Shown here: positions 33,699 to 42,682 of the stretch, one piece after another | Position numbering within the stretch: position 1 is the stretch's first letter | Layout of the letters: every line of letters starts with the position of its first letter | Assembly (NCBI GenBank): GCA_039045975.1 | Contig: JBCCJA010000003.1 | Location: 1 to 64,000, forward strand | Direction: 5' to 3' | Length of the DNA: 64,000 bases | Origin: JBCCJA01 sp039045975 | GTDB taxonomy: Bacteria; Planctomycetota; Planctomycetia; Planctomycetales; Planctomycetaceae | Translations under genes and position numbers: made by a program | The notes under the pieces: generated by a model | What the model saw: the letters and a program-made list of their open reading frames with translations, nothing else | Told to the model about the DNA's origin: nothing | Databases searched by the model: none

Positions 33699-34502
33699 AT
33701 GCCCACCGACCCGCCCGCCTTCGACGCCGCCGGGATCGCGGTCGGCCTGCTGCTCGCCGCCGTCGGGACATGGTCGTGGGCCTGTTACGCCCGTCTGCTT
33801 TCCCGCCGCCTGGTCGGCCGACCGCTGCTGCGGCCGCGTCGTCCCGCCCCGCCCCCGCCCGTCGCGGCCGCCGTCGTCGCCGGCCTGCTGCTCTTCGTTT
33901 ACGGCATCAATTTGTTTTCGGGGGGCGATGCCGGCGCCCAGCCGCCCGTGGTCGACGCGCGGACGGTTTTCGGCGTCGCCTGCTTCAATCTGTTCTTCGC
34001 CGGCTTGCTTGAGCTGTTGCGGGCGACGGGAAGGCCGTCGGACCGGCGGCCGTCACGGCCGTGGCCGTTCGACCTCCGTGACGCCGCCCTCGTATACGGC
34101 CTCGTCGTGCCGCCGACGGTCGTGTTGCTGGTCGCGTTGATCCCGTTCCGCGACCCGGAGAACGCGAACACACTGCTGCGGCTGCTGGCGGACGAGTTCG
34201 ACGCCGGTGTGTTCGCCGCCGTCGTTTTCAGTGCCGTCGTCGCGGCCCCGCTCGCCGAGGAGATGATCTTCCGCGTCATCCTGCAGCCGACGTTGACGCG
34301 GTTCTTCGACATGCGGTGGGCGGTCGTCGTGACCGCGGTGTTGTTCGCGTCGATCCACGGGCCGTACGACGCGGTCCCGCTGCTGCCGCTGTCGCTGGCG
34401 CTCGGCTGGCTGTACGCGGTCCGGGGCAGCGTGGCGTCGGTCGTGCTGCTGCACATGATTTTCAACGCCGTATTCCTGGCGTTCGCATTGCTGACGACCT
34501 GA
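33699..34502 (+). CDS. CPBP-family intramembrane metalloprotease
   Basis: 267 residues with about seven membrane helices. It has the CPBP (Rce1/Abi) motifs: EE in APLAEEMIFRVIL (motif 1, EExxxR), and later FASIHGPYD with the His of motif 3 and LLHMIFNAVFL with the HxxxN of motif 4. Bacterial members are implicated in peptide processing or immunity to bacteriocins; the target here is unknown. The central loop DLRDAALVYGLVVPPTVVLL is a typical preceding helix. Followed by tyrS after 87 bases. Confidence 0.88.
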   Translation: MPTDPPAFDAAGIAVGLLLAAVGTWSWACYARLLSRRLVGRPLLRPRRPAPPPPVAAAVVAGLLLFVYGINLFSGGDAGAQPPVVDARTVFGVACFNLFFAGLLELLRATGRPSDRRPSRPWPFDLRDAALVYGLVVPPTVVLLVALIPFRDPENANTLLRLLADEFDAGVFAAVVFSAVVAAPLAEEMIFRVILQPTLTRFFDMRWAVVVTAVLFASIHGPYDAVPLLPLSLALGWLYAVRGSVASVVLLHMIFNAVFLAFALLTT

Positions 34503-34589
34503 GTCGGACGGGTCGGCCGCCCGTCTGTGCCCGGTGGCGTGCCGCGAAGCGGGCTCCTATTCTCCGCCCGCCCCGTTCGAGCACCGCCG

Positions 34590-35816
34590 ATGTCCGCCCC
34601 GTTCCCGCCCGTCGAAGAGCAACTCGCGGTCCTCCGCCGCGGGGTCGAGGCGATCGTCCCGGAGGACGAACTCGCCAAGAAGCTCGCGAAGTCGGCCGAG
34701 ACCGGGAAACCGCTGCGGGTCAAATACGGCATCGACCCGACCGGCATCGACGTGCACCTCGGGCACTCGGTCCCGCTGCGGAAGCTGCGGCAGTTCCAAG
34801 ACCTCGGCCATCAGGCGGTGCTGATCATCGGCGACGCGACGGCGCTCGTCGGCGACCCCTCCGGCCGGGACGAGGCCCGAGCCAAAAAACTGACGGCCGA
34901 AGAAGTCGCCGCCAACGCCCGCGACTACCTCGCCCAGGTCGGCCGCATCATCGACCTCGACAAGACCGAGGTCCGCCACAACGCCGAATGGTTCGGGCCG
35001 ATGGGCCTAGCCGACATCCTCGGCCTCTGCGGCAAGGCGACCGTCGCGCAGCTGCTCAACCGCGACGACTTCAAGAAACGCTTCGAGGCCGAGACGCCGA
35101 TCTTCCTGCACGAGTGCCTCTACCCGCTGATGCAGGCCCACGATTCGGTCGTGATCGAAGCCGACGTCGAACTGGGCGGGACGGAGCAGCTCTTCACGTT
35201 CATGCTCGCCCGCGACTTCCAGACCGCGGCGGGCCAGCCGCCGCAGGTCTCGGTCATGAGTCCGATCCTCGTCGGCACCGACGGCACGCGTCGCATGGGC
35301 AAGAGCCTCGGCAACTACATCGGGCTTGCCGAGGACGCCTATGCCCAGACCAAGAAGTTCATGCAGCTGCCCGACGACGTGATGCGGACCTACTTCACGC
35401 TGCTGACCGACGTGGCGTTCGAGGAGGTCGACGCGTTGCTCGCCGGGCACCCGAAGGAGGCGAAGCTGCGTCTCGCCGCCGAAGTCTGCACCGGCTATCA
35501 CGGGGCCGAAGTGGCGAAAGAGGCCGGCGACCGCTGGCAACGCGAAATCGGCGGCGGCGGGCTCCCGGCCGACATCCCGGAAATCGCGATCCCCGCCGAC
35601 GCGATCGTTGAAGGCAAGATCCCGCCCGGCACGCTGCTCGTCGCGATGAAGTTCTGCTCGTCGAACGGCGAAGCCCGCCGGCTCGTCCAGCAGGGCGGCA
35701 TGAAGTTGGGCGAGGACAAGACCCCGCACACCGACTTCGGCACACCGGTCGAAGTTATCGACGGCCTGCTTGTGTGGGCGGGCAAAAAGAAATTCGCGCG
35801 GACTAAAGTGGAGTAG
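34590..35816 (+). CDS. tyrS: Tyrosyl-tRNA synthetase
   Basis: 408 residues from ATG 34590; an upstream in-frame codon at 34527 adds a Pro/Arg leader. The class I motifs are HLGHS (HIGH) at about residue 54 and RRMGKSLGN (KMSKS variant). YPLMQAHDSVVIEADVELGG is the tyrosine-binding loop, and QQGGMKLGEDK in the C-terminal S4-like domain binds tRNA. The sequence belongs to the TyrRS group with the RMGKS-type loop. It charges tRNA-Tyr and is essential. Confidence 0.95.
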   Translation: MSAPFPPVEEQLAVLRRGVEAIVPEDELAKKLAKSAETGKPLRVKYGIDPTGIDVHLGHSVPLRKLRQFQDLGHQAVLIIGDATALVGDPSGRDEARAKKLTAEEVAANARDYLAQVGRIIDLDKTEVRHNAEWFGPMGLADILGLCGKATVAQLLNRDDFKKRFEAETPIFLHECLYPLMQAHDSVVIEADVELGGTEQLFTFMLARDFQTAAGQPPQVSVMSPILVGTDGTRRMGKSLGNYIGLAEDAYAQTKKFMQLPDDVMRTYFTLLTDVAFEEVDALLAGHPKEAKLRLAAEVCTGYHGAEVAKEAGDRWQREIGGGGLPADIPEIAIPADAIVEGKIPPGTLLVAMKFCSSNGEARRLVQQGGMKLGEDKTPHTDFGTPVEVIDGLLVWAGKKKFARTKVE

Positions 35817-35941
35817 GGCTTTCCGCTGTCCGCCGTCCGCTCTCCGCAAAAGAAGTGACAGCTGACAGTGGAAAACTCTTGAAAGGGACGGCGGGGCACC
35901 CGGCTGACCGACTTCGGCGAAAAAGTGGCGGGTTTGCTCGA

Positions 35942-36937
35942 TCAGATTGCGGAACTGGAGGGCGGACGGGCGCTCTGACGGGTCTCGATTTCGTCGAGCC
36001 ACGATCGGACCGTATCGGTGAACCGGTCGCCCGCGACCTGCAAGAGGTCGTTGTGCCCGGCCCGTTCGATCAACTCGAACCGCTTAGGCACGCCGGTGCG
36101 GGACGTCTCGGGGGCCGCGTCGAACAGCTTCTGGCCGAGTTTCAGCGGCACCGACGTGTCGCGGTCGCCGTGGAACATGAGGACGGGGCACTCGACCGAC
36201 GCGATCTTCTCGGCCGATTCGTACCTGTCGAGCAGAACCCACCGCACCGGCAAGAACGGGTACTGATTCGCCGCCGCGTCGACCATGGACGAGAAGGTCG
36301 AACGGACGACGAGACCCCGCGGAAAGTTTCCCGCGTCGGCGTCGGACGCAAGATCGTGGGCGAGCCCGATCGCCGCGCCGCCCCCGAGCGACGCGCCGTA
36401 TAGGACGATCCGTTCGGGAATCAGACCGGCCGTCTCGGTCGCATATCGCCACATCGAGCGGGCGTCTTCCAGCAGCCCCGTTTCGCTCGGGCCGCCCTCG
36501 TTCTCTCCGTAACCGCGGTAGTCGAACGCGATCACGTCGCAGCCGAGTTCCGTCCAGAGGCGGTAGACCCACGCCCGGTGGGCCCGATGCCCGCCGTTGC
36601 CGTGGAAGAACAGCACCGTGGGCCTGTCTCCCGGTGTCATCGCGTCGTCGGCGAAGACGTGCCAGCCGTGCAGGGTCAGACCGTCGGCGGTCGTCACGAT
36701 GACGTCTTCGGCGTGCGGCACCGCGTCGGCATACGCGGCGACCGACATCTCGTCCTCGTACCCGCCGCCGGGGTACATCAACTTGCGTTGCAGTCCGGCG
36801 GCGAGCGCGACAATCACGACGTAGCCCGCCACGAGGCCGAGCAGCGTTCGCCGCGCGGTCGCGAGACGTGAGCCGCGTCGACGCGACGGTTTCGGCTCGG
36901 TGCCTGCGTCATCTTTTTGGCCTTCCGCGTTCTCCAT
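35942..36937 (-). CDS. Alpha/beta hydrolase (BEM46/ABHD13-like)
   Basis: 331 residues from ATG 36937. An N-terminal membrane anchor (LLGLVAGYVVIVALAAGLQ) precedes the hydrolase fold. FFHGNGGHR forms the oxyanion region, the nucleophile serine is in LYGASLGGG, the aspartate in MFHGDRDTSVP and the histidine in RAGHNDLL. It lacks a lid and resembles the peptidase-S9/BEM46 group. Substrate unknown. It starts 97 bases from the divergent LpxL-type acyltransferase. Confidence 0.88.
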   Translation of the reverse strand: MENAEGQKDDAGTEPKPSRRRGSRLATARRTLLGLVAGYVVIVALAAGLQRKLMYPGGGYEDEMSVAAYADAVPHAEDVIVTTADGLTLHGWHVFADDAMTPGDRPTVLFFHGNGGHRAHRAWVYRLWTELGCDVIAFDYRGYGENEGGPSETGLLEDARSMWRYATETAGLIPERIVLYGASLGGGAAIGLAHDLASDADAGNFPRGLVVRSTFSSMVDAAANQYPFLPVRWVLLDRYESAEKIASVECPVLMFHGDRDTSVPLKLGQKLFDAAPETSRTGVPKRFELIERAGHNDLLQVAGDRFTDTVRSWLDEIETRQSARPPSSSAI

Positions 36938-37034
36938 CCGCCACGCCCCGCGGAGCGGTGTTGACCCGTCTGGCGTCGCCGCCCGACATTTCCGTCGCAG
37001 CCGAGCACGGAACGACCGCGGGGGCAAGACGCTC

Positions 37035-38027
37035 GTGACGAAAAAAGCGAAGAAGGCCAAGCCGATCCGGCACCGGGTCGAGTACGTCGTGTTCCGCGGA
37101 CTCATCGGCGCGATCGGCCTGATCCCGATCCGGATCGCCGACGCAGGCTGTCGCGGGCTGGCGTTCGTGATGCACCGCGTGCTGCCGCGGAAGCTGTCGC
37201 GGTACGAGGTCGCGGCCGAGAACCTGCGGTCGGCCTTCCCCGACAAAGACGACGACTGGGTCGACGCGACGATCGGGCGGATGTGGCATCACCTGTTCCG
37301 GCTCGTCGTCGAGATCGTCCAGCAGCCACGCTACTTCCGCCGCGAGACGCTGCCGCAGGTCTACGGCTTCCGGCAGCGGGAACAGGCCGTTCAGGCCCTC
37401 TGCGGCGACCGCCCGGTGATCCTGCTAGGCGGGCATTTCGGGAACTGGGAGGCGGCCGTGACCGCGTTCGGCGAGTTCGGCTTCCCGGTCGGGATCGTCG
37501 CGCGGGATTTCGACAACCCGTATCTGCACGCCTGGTTCCAACGAACGCGGGAGGCGACCGGCGGGACGCTGATCTCGAAAAACGGCGGCGGGAACGAGAT
37601 CGCCGAACGGGTCGAGGCCGGCGGGGCCGTCGCGCTGCTCTGCGACCAAGACGCCGGGCCGCGGGGCGTCTTCGTGCCCTTCTTCGGCCGGGACGCGTCG
37701 ACGTTCAAATCGATCGCGTTGCTCGCGATGCAGTACGATGCGCTGGTCGTCGTCGGCTACGTGTCGCGACAGGCCGACGACTTCGCGAAGTGGGGCTGGG
37801 CCCGTTACGAGCTCGGCTGCGAAACGGTCATCGACCCGCGTGAGGCGGGCGGCGTGAAGGAGATCACGGCGGCATACACCGCGGCGCTCGAGGCCGTCAT
37901 CCGCCGCCACCCGGAGCAGTACTTCTGGGTCCATCGCCGCTGGAAGAGCGTGCCGAAGGCCCGCCGGCCGAAGAAGCAGGCCGCGGCCGATACGGCCGCC
38001 GCGACGCCCGCGCCCGCCGCCGCATAG
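37035..38027 (+). CDS. LpxL/HtrB-type lysophospholipid acyltransferase
   Basis: 330 residues from GTG 37035 (longer in-frame leader rejected). N-terminal hydrophobic segment GLIGAIGLIPIRIAD is followed by the family pattern YEVAAENLRSAFPDKDDDWV, and the catalytic HxxxxE-type motif LLGGHFGNWEAAV. Later blocks are VGIVARDFDNPYLHAWFQRT and ALLCDQDAGPRGVFVPFFGR. Ends EQYFWVHRRWKSVP and an Ala/Pro tail. Enzymes of this family add the secondary acyl chains of lipid A, consistent with an outer membrane in planctomycetes. Confidence 0.92.
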   Translation: MTKKAKKAKPIRHRVEYVVFRGLIGAIGLIPIRIADAGCRGLAFVMHRVLPRKLSRYEVAAENLRSAFPDKDDDWVDATIGRMWHHLFRLVVEIVQQPRYFRRETLPQVYGFRQREQAVQALCGDRPVILLGGHFGNWEAAVTAFGEFGFPVGIVARDFDNPYLHAWFQRTREATGGTLISKNGGGNEIAERVEAGGAVALLCDQDAGPRGVFVPFFGRDASTFKSIALLAMQYDALVVVGYVSRQADDFAKWGWARYELGCETVIDPREAGGVKEITAAYTAALEAVIRRHPEQYFWVHRRWKSVPKARRPKKQAAADTAAATPAPAAA

Positions 38028-38232
38028 GGCCGCGGACCGCGTCGTTGCTTCGCGGGCGAACGCTTCGCCCCCGGCGGTCCCGACGTGCGGACGGGAGGGT
38101 CGCGCGGGCCGATCCGCTGATGACGGTCGCGTCGACGGGCCGATAGACGACACCGGGACCGGCTCCGCCGGCCGGCCCGTGCGTCGTCGCGCGGGCGTCC
38201 CGCCAGGCTGTCGGCCCGAGAGGATTTCCGCG

Positions 38233-39012
38233 ATGTCACGCCCGTTCCGCCCGGTCTGTCTGTTGTCCGCGATCGGCCTGGCGGCCTCGTTGGCGGGGTG
38301 TGCGTCGTTCGCCGGTCCGGGCTTCGGCACGTTCAAAGGTAAGACGGCGGCGTGCGACGGCTGCGTGACGGGCGGTTGCGACACCGTGTGCGGGCCCGCC
38401 GGATGCGGCCCGGGCCAGTGTGAAGGCCCGAAGCGTTGGTCCGACGAGTGGTACGCCCAGAACACCGGCAAGCCGATCGGCGCGAGACAGATCCACAAGT
38501 TCGGCAAGGCGTGGCCCCCCTTCGCCAGGCCCTGCGAGAACGCCGAGTTCTCCGAGATGTTCCACGCCGCCCACTACTGGCCGTACCCGTACGTCGGCCA
38601 GGACCGCGAATCGGTCCGCTCTTACTTCGTCGTCCAGCAGCGGAACGGCTGGGTCAACGCGACGACCATGTACGACTACCTGTTCGAGCCGGAGACACAC
38701 GCCCTGACGACCGCCGGTCGGCGTCACGTCGGCTGGATCTTGTTCGACGCGGCGATCCACCCGAACGCGATCTATGTGCAGAAGACGTACGACGCGGCTG
38801 CGGACGAGGCACGCCTCGCGAACGTGCGGGCGATCGCCGCCCAACTGCTCGGCGGGGCGACGCCGCCTCCGGTCGTGCTGCGTCACGCCCGGGCCGTCGG
38901 GCGTCCGGCCGAAGAGGTCGACCTCATCCGCCGGGCCGAGCTGGAGAACATCCCGCCGCCGATCCTCAGCGACTTCGGCGCGACGGACGGGGAATCGGAA
39001 GACTCGCTCTGA
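38233..39012 (+). CDS. Lipoprotein of unknown function
   Basis: 259 residues from ATG 38233. A type II signal peptide ends in the lipobox SLAGC, so it should be lipidated by Lgt. The mature part opens with a Cys/Gly-rich stretch (CDGCVTGGCDTVCGPAGCG, eight cysteines within about 30 residues). A domain with MFHAAHYWPYPYVGQDRESV, FVVQQRNGWVNATTMYDYLF and GWILFDAAIHPNAIYVQKTY follows. I do not recognise the family. It is the first of three co-directional genes (lipoprotein, AAA ATPase, TPR lipoprotein) with 45 and 53 base gaps. Confidence 0.8.
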   Translation: MSRPFRPVCLLSAIGLAASLAGCASFAGPGFGTFKGKTAACDGCVTGGCDTVCGPAGCGPGQCEGPKRWSDEWYAQNTGKPIGARQIHKFGKAWPPFARPCENAEFSEMFHAAHYWPYPYVGQDRESVRSYFVVQQRNGWVNATTMYDYLFEPETHALTTAGRRHVGWILFDAAIHPNAIYVQKTYDAAADEARLANVRAIAAQLLGGATPPPVVLRHARAVGRPAEEVDLIRRAELENIPPPILSDFGATDGESEDSL

Positions 39013-39057
39013 GTCGGGGCCACGCCGCACGCGTCCGCAGCCTCTGAAATGTGACCG

Positions 39058-40602
39058 ATGATCGACGACTCCCGGCCCGCCGACGGACGTGACGCCCGAC
39101 CCGCCGCGGCGGGCGGCGGGCCCGCCCGTCCGCCCGCGGCGCCGTCACAGGAAGCGTCCGGAGAGGCCCGCGGCGAGCTATTCGAGAGCCTGTTCGGCGG
39201 CGACGACCCGCGGCCGGCGGCGAAACGGCCGAAGGGCGAACTCCCGCGACGCGTCGTCACCGGCGACCGTGACCGCGGGCCCGACGCCGCGTTCGAGACC
39301 CCGCACGTCGAGGCCCCGCGTCCCCCGGCGACCCCCGCGGCCGCCGGCCTGACGACGCCCGGCATCGCGGAGCTGATCCTGAAGTCGCTGTACGTGAACG
39401 ACCGCCAGTACGGCGTCGAGATCGCGCAGGGGCTACGCCTCGGGTTCGCGGTGATCGAGGCCGCGTTGTCGCTGCTAAAGGACGAACGCCTGCTCGAGGT
39501 CCCGCTCGGCCACCCGGTCGGCCCGGCGTCGTACCAGTTCCGGCTGACCGACGTCGGGCGGGAGCGTGCCCGCGACGCCTTCCGCCGCTGCCGCTACGTC
39601 GGGCCGGCCCCGGTCACGCTCGCCGACTACGAGAAGCAGGCCCGCACGCAGCACGTGACCGGGATCTCCTGCCACCGCGACGAACTGGCCGCGGCGTTCG
39701 AAAATCTGATCATCCGCGACGGCCTGCTCGACGAACTCGGCCCGGCGGTCTGCAGCGGCAAGTCGATTTTCCTGTACGGCCCGCCCGGGAACGGGAAGTC
39801 GGCCGTGTCGAAGGGGCTCGGCCGCTTCCTGAACACGTTCGGCGGCGAGATCTACGTGCCGTACGCCATCGAACACGAGGGGGCGTTGATCACGATGTTC
39901 GACCCGACGCTGCACGAGCCGGTCGAATCGGCCGGCGTCGGGCTCGGCGAGAACAACGCCGACCGCTTCGAGTTCGCCGCCGACGCGCAGGCCGACCCGC
40001 GGTGGCGACGCGTCCGCCGTCCGGTCGTCATCACCGGCGGCGAGCTCACGCTCGATATGCTCGACCTGCGGTACGACGCCGAATCGAACGTCCACACCGC
40101 CCCGCTGCACATCAAAGCCAACGGCGGCGTGTTCCTCATCGACGACTTCGGCCGGCAACTCGTCTCGCCACGGGATCTGCTGAACCGTTGGATTTTGCCG
40201 CTCGAAGAAAGGCTCGATTACCTCACGCCGGCGACCGGCAAGAAATTCTCCGTGCCGTTCGAGCAGCTGATCATTTTCTCCACGAACGTCGACCCGAAAG
40301 AACTCGCCGACGACGCGTTCCTGCGACGGATCCGCAACAAGATCGAAATCGGCCCCCCCGACCGCGAGACGTTCGAACAAGTCTTCCGGCTGCACTGCGG
40401 CCTCCGCGGCGTCCCGTTCGAGCCATCCTGCGTGGAGTTTCTGTACGACCGCTACTACTCCCGCGGAAGACAGCCGCGTGCCAGCGACGCCCGAGATTTG
40501 CTGGAGATCGTGATCGCGACCTGCCGATACATGAATCAACCGTCGACGCTGTCGGTGGGGCTCATCGACCAGGCGTCGCGACGATTCTTCGTGTCGCTGT
40601 AA
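39058..40602 (+). CDS. AAA-type ATPase with N-terminal winged-helix-like domain
   Basis: 514 residues. The first 95 are disordered and Pro/Ala-rich. Residues about 100-190 look like a winged helix (GIAELILKSLYVNDRQYGVE, FRLTDVGRERARDAF). The ATPase follows: Walker A GPPGNGKS at 241-248, Walker B FLIDDFG with D362-D363, sensor FSTNVDP, and an arginine finger in FLRRIRNK. It resembles predicted ATPases with chaperone activity noted near Flp/Tad pilus genes, but no other pilus gene is in the window. Cytosolic. It is flanked by two lipoprotein genes in the same direction, which suggests it energises or assembles an envelope complex. Confidence 0.82.
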   Translation: MIDDSRPADGRDARPAAAGGGPARPPAAPSQEASGEARGELFESLFGGDDPRPAAKRPKGELPRRVVTGDRDRGPDAAFETPHVEAPRPPATPAAAGLTTPGIAELILKSLYVNDRQYGVEIAQGLRLGFAVIEAALSLLKDERLLEVPLGHPVGPASYQFRLTDVGRERARDAFRRCRYVGPAPVTLADYEKQARTQHVTGISCHRDELAAAFENLIIRDGLLDELGPAVCSGKSIFLYGPPGNGKSAVSKGLGRFLNTFGGEIYVPYAIEHEGALITMFDPTLHEPVESAGVGLGENNADRFEFAADAQADPRWRRVRRPVVITGGELTLDMLDLRYDAESNVHTAPLHIKANGGVFLIDDFGRQLVSPRDLLNRWILPLEERLDYLTPATGKKFSVPFEQLIIFSTNVDPKELADDAFLRRIRNKIEIGPPDRETFEQVFRLHCGLRGVPFEPSCVEFLYDRYYSRGRQPRASDARDLLEIVIATCRYMNQPSTLSVGLIDQASRRFFVSL

Positions 40603-40655
40603 AGGCCGGGACCGTCCCCCGTCGCGTCGTCCACCGACCGCCACGGAGGTGCGTG

Positions 40656-41549
40656 TTGGACGCCCGTTTGCTCTTCGTCGTGCCGATCGCCCTGTTTGCG
40701 GTCGGCTGCGCCTCCGCCCAGAAATTCGCCGGCAGCTTCCGGTCGACGCCGGCCACGCAGGTCGCCGCCGCCGAGCCCGACGCCCGGGCCGGGCTCAAAG
40801 ACCCGACCCGCGTCGACCTCAGCTACGCCGGCTATCAGGCCCAGTTGGGCAACATCGACGAGGCCCGTGCCGCGTACGGACGGGTGCTCGACTCCGACGA
40901 CGAATCGCTCGCGGCGCTACTCGGACTCGCCCGCCTCGACGAACTGGCCGGGCGGACCGAAGAGGCCGAACGCAGCTTCCGTCGTGCCGTCGAGATCGCC
41001 CCCGAAGACCCTCGCTGTCTTGCCGCGGTCGGGAACTTTTACGCCAACCAGGGCCGTCACCTCGACGCGATCCCGCTCTACGAGCGGTCGCTGTTGCTCG
41101 CCCCGGACGACAAGACCGTCAGCTACAGCCTCGGCCTGGCCCTCGCGCGGACCGACCGGCCCGACGCCGCCCTGCCCCACCTGTCGGTCGCGATCGGTGA
41201 CGCCGCCGCCCACTACAACATCGGCTATCTCGCGTTCGAGCGGGGCCAGATCGCCCGGGCCGAGAAGGCCTTCCTGCAGGCGAGCATCCTCGACCCCGAC
41301 CTCGGCGACGCCGTCGTCATGCTCGACGAGGTCCGCCGCATCGACGAGTCGCAGGGCCTGATCGCCCGGCAGCGTCCGGCCGCTACCGCCGTCAGGCAGG
41401 TCTCCGCGACCGCCGAGCCGGCCGGCACCGCCGTCCCGGCCGCGTCCTCTGTAGCCGCCCCGGTGGCCGGGCATCCGCTGCTCGGTCGCGGTTATCGCGG
41501 CAAGCTGACGCCCCAGCAGTTGCAGCAGCTGCAGAACCAGCGTCGCTGA
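40656..41549 (+). CDS. TPR-repeat lipoprotein (TadD-like)
   Basis: 297 residues from TTG 40656; GGAGG at 40645-40649 is six bases upstream, which favours it over GTG 40653. The lipobox is IALFAVGC. Tetratricopeptide repeats span about residues 45-215 (AQLGNIDEARAAYGRVLDSD, LAGRTEEAERSFRRAVEIAP, NQGRHLDAIPLYERSLLLAP). The C-terminal 70 residues are Ala/Pro-rich with a Gln-rich end (LTPQQLQQLQNQRR). Such proteins scaffold envelope machines; TadD of the Flp pilus is the closest type I can name. Confidence 0.85.
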   Translation: MDARLLFVVPIALFAVGCASAQKFAGSFRSTPATQVAAAEPDARAGLKDPTRVDLSYAGYQAQLGNIDEARAAYGRVLDSDDESLAALLGLARLDELAGRTEEAERSFRRAVEIAPEDPRCLAAVGNFYANQGRHLDAIPLYERSLLLAPDDKTVSYSLGLALARTDRPDAALPHLSVAIGDAAAHYNIGYLAFERGQIARAEKAFLQASILDPDLGDAVVMLDEVRRIDESQGLIARQRPAATAVRQVSATAEPAGTAVPAASSVAAPVAGHPLLGRGYRGKLTPQQLQQLQNQRR

Positions 41550-41595
41550 CGCGTCGGGCGTGCCGGCTTCGAGTGCGATCGCCTAAACTCGGCGG

Positions 41596-42624
41596 ATGCC
41601 TCAGACCGAAATCGGTACCGACGTAGACCAAGCCGCCGCCTTACTCCGGGTCGGCAAGCTCGTCGCGTTCGGGACCGAAACCGTTTACGGGCTCGGGGCG
41701 AACGCGCTCGACGCGGACGCCGTCGCCGGCGTGTTCGCCGCGAAGGGCCGGCCGAGTTTCGACCCGCTCATCGTGCACATCGCAGACCCGGACGACATCG
41801 ACCGCGTCGCGGCTTCCCGCCCGGCCGTCGCCGACCGGCTGATCGCGGAATTCTGGCCCGGGCCACTGACGCTCGTGCTGCCGAAGCGGCCCGAGATCCC
41901 CGACCTTGTCACGTCGGGTCTCGAAACCGTCGCCGTCCGTCGACCCGGCTCGCGCATGGCCCGGACGCTGATCCGAGCCGCCGGCGTACCGGTCGCGGCG
42001 CCGAGTGCGAACCCCTTCGGCGGCGTCAGCCCCACGACCGCCGTACACGTCCGCGACGGACTCGACGGCCGGCTCGATTACATCCTCGACACCGGTCCCT
42101 GCGACGTTGGGGTCGAGTCGACGGTGTTGGCCTTCGACGGGGACACCCCGGTCCTCCTCCGGCCCGGCGGCGTCAGCCGCGAGGCGATCGCGACACTCAC
42201 GGGCCGCGTCCTCGACCCGGCCGGGGAGGACGCGGCCGACGACCGCCCGCGTGCCTCGCCCGGGACGCTGGAACGCCATTACGCGCCGCGAACGCCGCTC
42301 GTCGTCGTCGCCCCGCAGGCTTTCGAGAGCCCGGTCAAAAGCGAGTTAAGAAAAGCAGGGCAACGGGTCGGTATTTTGACCTTCGGTGAAAAGTCGATCG
42401 GGATCGAAGACGCCGACGCGATCGAGCACCTGTCCGATACCGGCGGTTCTTCCGAACAGGCGGCCCACAACCTGTTCGCCGCGCTCCGACGTCTTGATGC
42501 GGCCGGGGTCGACCTGATCCTCGCCGAGGCCGCCCCCGACTCCGGCCTGGGCGTCGCGATCAACGACCGCCTGCGCCGGGCGTCAGCATTCACACGACAG
42601 TCCGGACACGGTTCCGGAGGTTAA
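41596..42624 (+). CDS. tsaC: Threonylcarbamoyl-AMP synthase (Sua5 type)
   Basis: 342 residues from ATG 41596. The YrdC domain (about 1-205) has KLVAFGTETVYGLGANALDA, AKGRPSFDPLIVH and VAAPSANPFGGVSPTT. A linker and a C-terminal Sua5 domain (PGTLERHYAPRTPL to the end) make this the longer Sua5 form rather than the short TsaC. It forms threonylcarbamoyl-AMP from threonine, bicarbonate and ATP, the first step of tRNA t6A37. MtaB in this window acts on the finished t6A. It stands 47 bases after the TPR lipoprotein gene. Confidence 0.95.
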   Translation: MPQTEIGTDVDQAAALLRVGKLVAFGTETVYGLGANALDADAVAGVFAAKGRPSFDPLIVHIADPDDIDRVAASRPAVADRLIAEFWPGPLTLVLPKRPEIPDLVTSGLETVAVRRPGSRMARTLIRAAGVPVAAPSANPFGGVSPTTAVHVRDGLDGRLDYILDTGPCDVGVESTVLAFDGDTPVLLRPGGVSREAIATLTGRVLDPAGEDAADDRPRASPGTLERHYAPRTPLVVVAPQAFESPVKSELRKAGQRVGILTFGEKSIGIEDADAIEHLSDTGGSSEQAAHNLFAALRRLDAAGVDLILAEAAPDSGLGVAINDRLRRASAFTRQSGHGSGG

Positions 42625-42682
42625 ATCATTCTTAGCGCCCGCTTAGGCGCGCCGTTCGTCATAAATTGCGGTGAAGAAAAAG

